From Labrus mixtus (lineage: Eukaryota; Chordata; Actinopteri; Labriformes; Labridae), in NCBI RefSeq assembly GCF_963584025.1, contig NC_083633.1, positions 11,944,999 through 12,008,998 of the forward strand: DNA of 64,000 nt, written 5' to 3'. The notes beneath the pieces were generated by a model. It did no database searches and had not been told where the DNA came from. It saw nothing but the letters and a program-made list of their open reading frames with translations. The stretch's first letter is position 1, and the number at the start of each line of letters is the position of its first letter. Shown here piece after piece: positions 48,251 through 59,600 of this stretch. The position numbers and the translations under genes are program-made.

Positions 48251-51200
48251 TACATAGGTGGTCTACTTCACTGCAACCTTCCCCTATATAATGCTGATAG
48301 TGCTGTTGATCAGAGGGCTCACCCTACCTGGGGCTGCGATCGGCATCAAGTTCTACCTTTACCCAGACCTGGGACGACTTGCCGACCCACAGGTACAACC
48401 CCCCCCCAAAAAAAACAGCCTTGGGTCACCTTGACAACGAAAGCACAATTTGAGATGATTTAATGAAGTGGTCCCCGTTTGGGCAAGGGTGCACCAGGTG
48501 CTGGTATCCCATGGTTCTCTGCTTGGGAGTCTAGTTTCTGCTGGGTCCATCTGCTCTCCATGAAAGAGACAGGGACTGCAGGGGTCAAATACAGGGCCAG
48601 GACACCACTGAGACTGTAAACATGAGATCTACCACGACGGAGCCACAGAGTCTAAAACTAAAAAGGCTTTTTTTTTTTTTTTTTCCAGTTTTTTTTATCG
48701 TTTGGTAATCTCATTCTAATTTTCAGTCATTTATTAGTTATGCCATACGACTAACCAAACATACTCACAAAACGTATATCCCAATGTGCTTTTTTAACAT
48801 CTCCATCATGGCTCCTCAAAGGCTCACACTTCTTCTCCCAGAGCCTGATTTCTGCTTTCCTCATCATTTCTTTTGCTTTTTTTTTTTTTTTTTTTTTTTT
48901 TTTACAGGTTCTTATTTTGTAGTTTTTGCTTGTCACTATTGTTTATCCGGTTATGTAACCCGTCACAGATCATACCCTCTGTGTTTTTCCGTTTGAGAAT
49001 GAGTGTTTAGAACATGACTAATGATCAACTTCAACAAATAATTCACACTATTGTGCAATTACATAAGTCACTGATTATGCAAACCAGTCGGTTACATACA
49101 TTGTACCGTCACTTTAGTTTTAGCGGCTGATTGTTTTTGCTTGTTTTCTCTGTTGTGTAAGGTGTGGATGGATGCCGGCACGCAGATCTTCTTCTCCTAT
49201 GCTATCTGTTTGGGGTCGCTGACTGCTCTGGGAAGCTACAACAAGTACAACAATAACTGCTACAGGTCTGCAAGCGTTCTACTTAAAACTTAAATTTTAA
49301 AAAATGAACAAATAAGCAGTTTGAATTTAACTCAAAATAATGCAAATTCTCTTGATATTAATATCTTCCATGTGCTTTCTGTTGCAGGGATTGCCTGTCT
49401 CTGTGCTGTCTGAACAGCGGTACCAGTTTTGTGGCTGGCTTCGCAATCTTCTCCATCCTGGGTTTCATGGCCTACGAGCAGAATGTTCCCATCTCAGAAG
49501 TGGCAGAATCTGGTGAGGCTTCGTCTCAGCAGAAGGATCAGTCACAGACAAATAGAAGAATATGTTCATGTAATCCCCCTGCTCAGTATTTCTATGACCA
49601 GTTTACATTGTTTTACTTGTTGCTGTAGGTCCTGGTCTGGCCTTCATAGCGTACCCCCGTGCTGTATCCATGATGCCTTTCTCTCCTCTGTGGGCCGCGC
49701 TCTTCTTCATCATGATTGTTTTCCTTGGGTTGGACAGTCAGGTAGAAATTCCCTTCTTACCTCAAGTTCATTAACACTGACACAATTTTCACTGTTACAT
49801 TTCCCATTGAAGAAACCTGGTTTTGTCTGGAGACAGATTTTCATGAATTTTTCTGGTTACCTCTCTCCTCCTCTTCGCAGTTTGTGTGTGTCGAGAGCCT
49901 TGTGACGGCGATAGTCGACATGTACCCTGCTGTGTTCCGACGTAAAAACCGCAGGGAGCTCTTCCTGTTAGGGGTCAGCTTCATCTCTTTCTTGATGGGC
50001 CTCATCATGCTGATGGAGGTAGGGGTCACAAGAACACAGATGCAAACTACACAAACAAATGCACACACACACACCTGCAATATCATTTCCCTTGGATGAC
50101 ATCATTTTTACTAGATAGTGTATTAAAATGTATTACCTAAGATGAGTCCCCCTCATTTTCTTTTCTTTAGAGAGACATCATTTGTTATCTGAATTTACAC
50201 ATATACAGTCAAGACAGCTTTTCTTTTGGTGGTTGCATCTGGTAGTTTAGATGTTTTGCTCTAGAGAAATAAAAACATTTGCAAAGTCCAACATGGTTGA
50301 CAAAGTTTCACCTCACAGCTGCTCTGAAGAGGTGTCGACAAGTCATCATTTTGTAAGTCCAAGCAACTTAAAGGTTTTATGCAACATGTTTCAGGTAAGT
50401 CTCAAGTGTTGCTATGCAACCCCTCTTGATCTAAAGTCTCCCAAGTACCCAATAAAGTCACCCAAGTAACCCAACCCACACCTGGAGTCCCTTGTGATGA
50501 GCTTCAGAATTTCTCTTATAAAAGATGTGTTCTGGCCCAGTAAGACTTGTAGTTATTTATAATAAGTAGAGTTCCTAGCATTCAAATGACATTTTGACAT
50601 CTGTGAATATATGCACCTCAGAGATTTCCTTACACTGGATATATTTTTTTCCAGTACTTCCAAGTTACACAACACTAAATCAAAGTTTTGTTTATCTCAT
50701 ACAGACTCAAAAATGTTTTTCCAACATGGAGTAGATAAAGTTAAGCTTATTATTAACATCTTCACACAAACAAAGGAGTTCACTTTATTTCCTCTTTATA
50801 ATTCTTTGTTTTCGGTTGCTCTCTGGTTTTGTGTTGCGGGTAGATTCTTAACACGTAATGCTCAAAATTGAACTAATTTGAGTTTAATTAACTGTCAGCT
50901 TGTTGATCAGGTTATGAATCAGGCAGGTTGATAAGTCTTAATACGACTAAGTCCTTTTGATCTCTCTCTCTCTCTTTGTAGGGGGGCATGTATGTCTTCC
51001 AGCTCTTTGATTACTATGCTGCCAGTGGCATGTGTCTTCTCTTCATGGCCATCTTTGAGACTGTCTGCATTGCATGGGTCTATGGTAAGAGTCCTCTCAC
51101 ATAAAAACAGCTTTATATACTAAGAAGAGAGATACATGTTATACCTGGAAATTCAAAATATTTGATCATTTTGCAGATTTAATCTGAATCATAGAGAGAC

Positions 51201-51987
51201 ATTTCTCTTCCTGCAGCTTTTTGAGACACATCGTGCAGAGAAATGTTTTTTCTCCCCTGTTTCCTTCCAGGTGCTGATCGCTTTTATGATAACATTGAGG
51301 ACATGATTGGTTACCGACCTGGACCGTATATCAAGTACTGTTGGATGTTTTTGACCCCGGCGACATGCATTGTAAGTAACTAATTCAGAAGAGTCAAAGC
51401 TTCCAAACAATGACAACAGCTGAGCAGATTCATTCTTAACAATACAAGTCATTTACTTCTTCCTGTCTCTCCAGGCTACATTTGCATTCTCCCTTATCAA
51501 ATATACTCCCCTGAAGTATAACAATGAGTATGTGTACCCGTGGTGGGGCTACGTCATTGGCTGGCTGCTTGCTCTCTCCTCCATGATCTGCATCCCGCTT
51601 TGGATGTTGTACAAACTCAGCACCACCCAGGGGACTCTCAGAGAGGTAAATGTTGATCCTAAAAGAGCACACTGTGGCCTTTAAGCTGTTTTGAGTACTG
51701 ATTCATAGGATTTCCCCCCCCCCATTTTGCACTTAAATAAACTGTGTTCCAAACCCTTCTGAAACTGGTCTCAACTTGAACACATCCCATTAGGGAATCA
51801 AATCAATAATCTATAATGACACTGGTTTATCTTTTCACAGCGCATCCAGCTGCTCATCACACCCTCTGACAGCTTACCCAAAACCAAAAGGGAGCAGGAG
51901 AGGTCACTGGCCATCTTCACTCCTGAAGTAGAGCCCCTGAATAGAAACGGCTACTATCCTGTGTCAGAGAAAGACTCCAACTTATGA
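45435..51987 (+). CDS. slc6a13: Na+/Cl--dependent GABA transporter, GAT2/BGT1 group (complete, 15 coding exons)
   Basis: A plasma-membrane symporter importing GABA and related solutes (beta-alanine, taurine, betaine in the group). Exons: 45435-45441, 45799-45990, 47234-47368, 47512-47652, 47733-47820, 47944-48076, 48258-48392, 49162-49265, 49388-49512, 49629-49741, 49881-50018, 50982-51084, 51271-51371, 51475-51645, 51841-51987; 1833 nt, 610 aa. The first exon carries only ATGAAAG. The SLC6 layout has 12 membrane segments. TM1 contains GLGNMWRFPYLCYKNGGG. The large second outer loop has a Cys pair (SSCNNTW...ENC) and three N-glycosylation sites (NTS, NQT, NAT). SEVAESGPGLAF and GLDSQFVCVESLV are hallmarks. 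TM1 reads SVAGSIIG, whereas human GAT2, GAT3 and BGT1 have Glu. TM6-11 resemble GAT2; the end (LITPSDSLP, C-terminal DSNL) resembles BGT1. Adjacency to kdm5a matches human 12p13. Poly(A) signal AATAAA at 52828. Confidence 0.92.
47387..47411. repeat. Short interstitial telomere-type repeat
   Basis: About four tandem CCTAAC units (the vertebrate telomere repeat, C-rich strand on plus) begin 19 bp after the exon 3 donor of slc6a13. Confidence 0.9.
48209..48249 (+). repeat. (TG)20 repeat just before slc6a13 exon 7
   Basis: Twenty uninterrupted TG units end 8 nt before the acceptor 'ctacatag|GTGGTC' at 48258. They occupy the place of the polypyrimidine tract. Confidence 0.95.
48669..48903. repeat. 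Poly-T tracts in slc6a13 intron 7
   Basis: T runs of about 16 (48669-48684) and about 32 (48872-48903) may be reversed poly(A) tails of worn retrotransposons. The surrounding sequence is not identifiable. Confidence 0.5.
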
Positions 51988-53135
51988 GGCTCCAGCGATG
52001 CTGTGTATGAAAAGACTTGTTTTTGTCTGGGGGGGTTCTGTTGTTGACTTGCTGCACACTCGCCCCATCACATAGACAGCAGGCAAAGAAACAACAAAGT
52101 GTCACATAATCTGTAATAAAGACAAGAGGTATTCAGGAGACAAAGGGCCTACTGTGTGTTGGGTTTTGCCACACATGACGTGCACTTCAGGGATGGCAGT
52201 AAAATGATGAGAGGAGGATAAAGACAAAAAATCTAAACTCCCTTCATTGTTCATTTTTTTTGGATTGCTTAGAAGTTTTAAGGAACACACATGTATTTTT
52301 TCAGGGACAAAGGGTATTTTCCTTAAAAACAATAAAAAACATCGGCCATCATGGTCAGCCTTTTAACAGCTTTGTTCTGAGAAAGTGTAACCTTTTTATA
52401 ATGTAACTCTGGACGAGGGCATTCAAGAGACAGACACAGGTTCAGACAAAAGTTTGAAGCTACATCCTGTTGTTTTCTTAGTAAGGATATATTTTGTGCA
52501 AATATCAAGTTTGGGAGTAAAATGGGTAAACAGGTTTAACATGTGTTACCATTTAAAAGTGTGCTATGACTTTTTTAGTCACCATTGTATCATATATCTT
52601 CATTACTGATTGGGGAAATGTTCCCTTATTTTATTGTCAATAAATACAAAGACTTTCAATGTATTTTTTTTAGCCAATGATCTGTGTAATGAAAAGATAT
52701 GAGTTGTCAGTAAAATTCTAATGCTGTAGCACTACAATAGCTGACATATACATTGTAATTTCATATTTTCTACTGTAAAAAAAACATGACTGTACAAAGA
52801 AATGTGAATCTTGTGAATGTGTTTTTAAATAAACATGGAAAATTGAATTTGACTTTCATTCGTCCAGTGCTTAGCAATGCTGTTTAACTGTAATTGTATT
52901 TCTCTGGAGGGAGATTTATAAAGTCTGGATGAAAACACATTGGTGCATCGTTTAGTGACTAAACGACTCTATATATCCGTTTCACTGTATCTTATTTTTT
53001 GCAGCAGTGGAGTAACCCTTCAACCTTTTGCTCTACACACTCATTAGTAATAATGATATAGGGCACAAAGGGGGTGACTTTGCAAAACCTTGAATAATGT
53101 GCCTACATGCTATGCAAACAACTTCAAGGCTGTTT
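51988..53135 (+). other. slc6a13 3' UTR and spacer
   Basis: This is the 3' UTR, with AATAAA at 52640 and, followed by a T-rich stretch, at 52828. AT-rich spacer follows. No gene was recognised. Confidence 0.55.
52828..52833 (+). terminator. slc6a13 polyadenylation signal (most likely)
   Basis: AATAAA about 840 bp after the stop, followed by a T-rich segment. An earlier AATAAA near 52640 is an alternative. Confidence 0.55.
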
Positions 53136-53585
53136 CAGCCACAATGATGGAGCAGTTTTGAACAATCTTTCTAGACTTTTTTCTGCCACTGGGTGTCTTG
53201 CTTCTCCCGTGCTGTCGGCGAGCCAAATGATTGGTTGAGATATGAAGTCATAATAATGAGATAATAAAGTTATAATAATGAGATATAAAGTCATAATAAT
53301 GAGATAATAAAGTCATAATAATGATATATAAAGTCATAATAATGAGATAATAAAGTCATAATAATGAGATAGAAAGTTGAAATTATGAGATATGTCTATG
53401 ATAGTCTATAGAGATATAGACTAATATATAATAATATAATATAGACTAATATAATAATATAATAAGAATAAGATAAGTCTACGCAGCCACAATGATGGAG
53501 CAGTTTTGAACAATCTTTCTAGACTTTTTTTCTGCCACTGGGTGTCTTGCTTCTCCCGTGCTGTCGGCGAGCCAAATGATTGGTT
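53136..53585. repeat. Direct duplication (101 bp) flanking a minisatellite upstream of usp15
   Basis: Copies at 53136-53236 and 53484-53585 start CAGCCACAATGATGG and end CCAAATGATTGGTT. They differ by one T in a T run. Between them, 53237-53400 is a tandem array of a ~20-bp unit around AAAGTCATAATAATGAGATA, followed by TATAATA-type sequence. Each copy carries an inverted CCAAT box (ATTGG) at its end. Confidence 0.92.
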
Positions 53586-53667
53586 CACACAAGAAGCGTC
53601 ACTTTCTGCGTGCCTCGGTGACGCCCCGAACTTTCCCACCATGCAGCGGGGTGATGTCTGTGGAAAG
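53586..53667 (+). promoter_or_regulatory. Proximal usp15 promoter / 5' UTR
   Basis: This is the 82 bp before the usp15 ATG. It contains GGTGACGCC (CRE-like) near 53618. A reverse CCAAT box (ATTGG) sits at about 53579, in the duplicated block. The region is GC-rich relative to its surroundings and has no TATA box. Confidence 0.45.
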
Positions 53668-56600
53668 ATGGCGGAAGGAGGAGCGGCTGATCTGGATACC
53701 CAGAGAGGAGAGGTCGCGGCACTGTTGAAAACACAACTGAGAAAGGGAGACACCTGGTGAGACATTAGCTGAAACCTTTTCGCGGACGCTGCGTGGCCGT
53801 CGGCCGGCTCTGCTGAGGCTGTCACCGCCTTTAGGGATCGGAAAGCCGAAGTGACGGGCCGTGTTGACAGTTAGCTCTAAGCTAGCTCACGGGAACCTGT
53901 CAGCTTCATGTGTGTCAGCTCGGCAGGCTAGCGGTGTTTCAGCTACTGTTTAAGCTGTCAATGAACAACTATAACCACCGCATTTCTTTCATTTTGAATG
54001 TTGTATTCTGTGTAGTCTCTAATCTAGCACCTCTCTCTTTTAATCTGATGTCATAATGTCAATGAGAGCGCATTTCGCAGGACTCATCTGGTTAGCTGGC
54101 TAGTAGCTAAGTGGCTAGCCTTCAGTGGGTTCATCCGTCGACTTCGGCAGGGCGGAGTCGGAAAAAGAAGCACCTGTCAAAATCACAGAGCCAGCTGGCA
54201 AAGCATGCAGCAACCTGAACTCGAGTGCTACTGTAACAACCTCCAGTCTGTGTCGTATAAGCCCCTGAAAATCTGATTTGTTGAGGGTAGCTGACAGCAA
54301 GATAACGTTAGCATTCACCTGCGTTAATAGACTTTGGCTCACACCCTTTTTGTTGTTCCATGACCCTTGGACATTTTCATTTCTGATGAGTTGTGTGTCA
54401 TTATGCTTGAACAGACCGACATATTGCTGCTTGCTTTCTCTGCAGGTACCTGGTGGACAGTCACTGGTTCAAACAGTGGAAGAAATATGTGGGATATGAC
54501 AGCTGGGACAAGTACCAGATGGGTGACCAGAATGTCTACCCAGGACCGGTTGATAACTCTGGTCTTCTCAGAGGTAAGACTCATGATATTTCACCTCCTC
54601 AGACCTTAAAACACACACACTAGGATTAGATAGACTGTGTTGCCTTTAACCACGCCACAGACCTCTGGTCAGAAAAGCTTATCATTCTGGAAGTAGAAAC
54701 AAAGAGTTCAGAGGAAAAGGGGAACAAAAACAATATTGTTGACTGACGCCATAGAGTAGCTTTTTGTTTGGCTGGCAGAAAGCTCTCCAGCATACCTTTT
54801 TTACTTTGTGTAGTGTGAGACAGTTAGTGCTTTCTCTCCCTCTTGTCTGCCAGCTTGTTTCTCACCCTTTCTCTCACCCCCCCTCTGTACCTCTAGATGG
54901 GGATGTGCTGGCAATCAAGGAGCACCTCATCGATGAGCTGGACTACATCCTGGTCCCAACAGAGGGCTGGAATAAGCTTGTCAGCTGGTATGGATTGACA
55001 GAGGGTCAGGAGCCAATCGCGCGCAAGGTAAGGGTTCAGTTATGAGCAAAATACTAGATTAAGATTAACTTTATTGTCCCAGTGGGAAATTTGTCTTGGA
55101 CTTCACAGAGCTCTGATGTAGTAGCAAAAAATTACAAAATCCATTAATTCGTCGGTAAAACACGTCAGTTAAATAATCATAAAATGCCATACAAGTGAAT
55201 TACTAAAACCATAAATATGTAATAGTTATGAAAAGTGATAACAGTGCAGGTACATCTACACATCTTCACACACCTCATACATGCACACACTATGATTGGA
55301 TGTAATGGATTGAGAGTATTCTGCTGACTTACATGACCAAAGCTCCTATAAATGGATGGTTGTTGTAAGTAGCTTTGTTGTGAAGTGTGGATTATTGGAA
55401 GCTTTTATTTCTGTGGCTTGGCAGAGTGAGAAGAACATGTGCTAATACAGCCATTTGACTTCAGGAATGCAGAGAAACTTGGACAGTGTTAATCAGCATG
55501 AAATAGTAAAGACATATACAATTAAATATAAATGTAGAGAGCGTAGGGACAACATTGACTTTGAAATTGAGTACTATAAGCTTTTGTGTTAACACAAGAA
55601 ATGCTTCAGTCTTCATAGATTTGTTGACTCGAATAACAAGTGAAATGTAAAAAGAAACATGGGCATAAGGATTAAAAGAAAGGGAAGGGTTATGTTTAGA
55701 CGATGTCTTATATTCTTTTCCTTCAGCATTTCATTAATTTCTGCCAAGAAATGTGATAATTCATCTTAAGGTAAAACAAACAATCACATACATTTTGGTA
55801 AAGTGGAAATTACAACTGAATTGTTGTGTGTGTGCGCTTACTGTTAATAAGGCAGTGGAATACTTTTATGACGGCAGCTACAATTACACAAGACCCAAAG
55901 TATCAAATCCCCACTTCAAATCTCGCTAGTCATGGCATCATGGCTGCTAGCAGAGGTTCTTCTATCATTCTCTCTCTCTTTCTTTCTGCCCCCTCCAATG
56001 ACCCTCCCATTTTGCCATGTATGTCGTGGGACATATCGGGTGGCTGCGGGGTTTCTATTTTCAGGCAACGGTCTGGATGACTGAAAAGCTACATGGAGCG
56101 ATCTGAGAGACACAACATGAAGGAGGTTCATTATTTGTTTTTCTATTTTTTAAGCCTTTGTTCCTTTTGTGGGTTTAGAGTTTTAAAAGGGATTTAAGAG
56201 GATTGAAGACTCAGGTTTGGTGATATGTTTCCTTCCGTTGTCCTCTTCTGATCTGATTCCCAACACCGGCGGAGTGTTGCTGGGTGTCCTTGTTTTTTGA
56301 AGTGTAGGAATGCTGGCTGAGGTCACTCTCAGAGAAGCAGCGTAGAAACTTCTGAGAGGCATAACCGGTATGGGAGGAGGAGGAGGAGGAAGGGGGGGGT
56401 GGGGTATATGGTTTTGGCTCGGCTCTCATTTGAGAAATTCTGTCAGAGTTTGGCGATGAGTTGGGCTTTTGCTCTGAGTTTACAAACACATGGGTGTTCT
56501 GCTGAGGGGTCGGGTGTGCCCACCTGCGTGTCTGGGTATGGGGTAGGGAAGTTCTGAGCGGTGAGTGCATGGCTGTTGCAGTTCTTGTGGAGATTTGGGA

Positions 56601-59600
56601 AGTTGGTACTGTGTGCATAGCCGTGTGTGTGTCGGAGGGGCTCAGCGGTGAAATAAATAGGCTTGGACCCCTCAGCTGTTTCCACGAGGTGCTGCTAATT
56701 TAGGCACTTCACTCTGACTCTGCTGCTATCAGGACACCGCTTGAGTGGCAAAGCCAGCAGGCTGTACTTTGTTCTCCACGAGAAACAAAAGCTAGTACAA
56801 CCCTAAAATGTACCTGACAAATACTCGTATTTTCATCAGCTATACTGACAGCAGTGATTACCTTTTGTTTTGAGCCCAGTGAGTCTTGTGTTCTGGATTA
56901 TCATGTTCTTGTTGTTACACAATGTTTCAATGTTTCACGCTCTGACTTGGTGCAGTTAGCCAATCTAGGTCAGATATGACACATAGTTAATTATATAGCT
57001 AAGTGAAGTTCATTTCTTCTCATCATGAGGGAAGTTGAACATTGCGCAGGCGATAAATCGGGTCTCCATTCATGGCTCAATCTAATGCTGCTTCAGTGCA
57101 CATGTTGAAGTGTCCTCCTTGAAGTTAGATCCTGAACCTAAACATTTCTCGGGCAGCCATTGGGTGTGTGAGTATGTGTGAATGAGATGAGCTAACATGG
57201 CACAGCAGCTTCTGCCATCAGTGTATTCAAATCGGGTGTTAATGGCATTAATGTAGGATGTAGTGTAAAGCTCTGAGGGGTCAGAAGACTACAAATGCCT
57301 GATAGAAAGTTCAGTCTATTTACCGTTTGTTGTAATATGCCATTATCTGTCTCATTAAAGCCACTTTTGCATCGTGAGAAAGAACGTTAGACGTGTCAGT
57401 AAAAGTTTCTGCTAATAATTCAAGTCTATGTTGAAATGAATATAGCAGTCTGCATACTTTCATCATATATTGGTCATGGATCATGCACTATATTTGTCAT
57501 CAATTCATTCATTCTTTTTAAGATTTATTTTTGGGGCTTTTTTGTGCGTTTATTGGAAAGATAGGACAGTGGATAGAGTCGGAAATCAGGGAGAGAGAGT
57601 GGGGAACGACGTGCGGCAAAGGAGCCACAGGTCGGATTTGAACCTGAGCCACACACACCCCAGATTTGGAGGCCATAGTCCTCTGGGCGGGTCAACCACT
57701 GCGCCACCAGCGCCCCCATTGATTAATCCATTGACTATGTGCTACAGTTTACCATTTTTCCTGTGATTTCTTTTTCAGGTGGTAGAACAGGGTATGTTTG
57801 TAAAACACTGCAAGGTGGAGGTGTACCTGACGGAGCTGAAGCTCTGTGAAGACAGCAACATGGACAATGTGATCACCAGACGCTTCAGTAAAGCTGACAC
57901 AATCGGTAGGCCTGAGTCAGAGTGGAAAATGTTTTCTTACTGCTGTTTAAACTGAGTGAGCGCCAAGGAGGTCAAAGTTGACTTAAAATTGGTTAGACTT
58001 CTTAACTAATTTTTGTCTAAATATCAAATAATCTAAACGCACTCTTCTTCTTTTGTTAAGGCAACTTTGACTCATAAAAAAAATTACTCGGGATGAATAA
58101 AACTGTAAAAGCCTTTCTTTGAAGACAATAATCATAAAATGAATTTATGACCATGTTTGTGATCTTTTTTGATACCTACAGAGAATGTGTACACTTAGAC
58201 ACACTCAAAGACGATCCCTTTCTCTTACTAACTCTTGAACACATTTAATAGTTCTCTTCTGTGCAGTCATCACGTCATACTTGAGTAAATGTGTAATTTA
58301 CAAACAAAGGTAGTTATCACCTCTATTAACCCCTTTACAATTTTAAGAAAGATTTTCAGCATTTTCTCTCAAGAATAATCTGCCACCACATCCCACACTT
58401 ATACATACGGCAAGGAAAAAAAAAATAGATGAATTCAGTCATTAGCTAGTCTCCTTTCTTTCTGTAAGCATGTGTTAGTAAACTTTTTTATTAGCCATGT
58501 GATGTGCTGATTATCTCACGTGGCTCATAACCTTCCCGCTTATCTGCAGACATGATAGAGAAGGACATGAGGAAGCTGTTCAGCATCCCTGATGAGAAGG
58601 AGACCAGGCTGTGGAACAGGTACATGAGCAACACCTTTGAGCCTCTCAACAAACCTGACAGCACCATTCAAGACGCTGGCCTCTACCAAGGACAGGTAAG
58701 GACTTTGTAGTTAACCTGAAGTTGTCACAATGCGCAAACAGTTTGTGTAGCTCTGCTAAGTTTTGTTATTCTTGAGTCTGTCATAACTATAAAAGTATTA
58801 AACAAAATCGACCAGGAGCTGTCCAAATATGGCTTGCTATGTGGACACCTAGGATAATATGCTCTCGTCTAAATCACGCTTATCAGATAGTTTGACCTGA
58901 TTTGTTCTCTCTGCAAGTCAGCCTTTCTGGGCCACAGCGGAGTGGAGCCTCTGAAAATCCTCTTTTTCTGCTTTCTTTGAATCTGTATTGAACAGGTCAA
59001 CATGACCTGTAGAGGGCAGCCTAACTTATCTCATACCACTTTAAACAGACACGTAAGTTATTTGAAAATCACCTTTTTTGGGGGTTTCTAATTCTATAAA
59101 ATGTACCCTGAAATGTTCCTGTAACACAGCTGAAAACGTAAAACATCTCTGTATCTGATGCCTTTGGGAGGCACACCACCTCTCATTGTAAGCCGCTTAA
59201 ACTGTGCAAGTATGTCCTGGCATCCACTTGGCAGTCGATTAGAGCAGACACAGTCTCTATGCAAACCCAGTTTGATTTCAGCACCTGCCCACAATGAGCC
59301 TGCAGGCTTCAGATCGCAGGGCCGTCCTGTTCACCAGCAGCTGTTCCAGAGGATTGTTGAGCTTCGTACAAATCCCTGCTAAGTGACACAGTGGATAAGA
59401 TCCATCCAGCTCCCTGTATTTCCCCATTAGAGAAACTGTGGCTGCAGTAAATACATTGACAAATATTCAAACAGTAACATGGTGGGCAATGGCAGATATT
59501 TACAGAATTGTGAAACCCATCTTTTCCTTTGTTTATTTATGAATGTTTACCTTTTTTTCCTGGTCTGTTTATTTCATTTCTTTTGCAGTACAGTCTGACA

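Noticed and set aside
53237..53480. CRISPR-like array of regularly spaced repeats
   Set aside because: It is a eukaryotic AT-rich minisatellite with contiguous units and no unique spacers.
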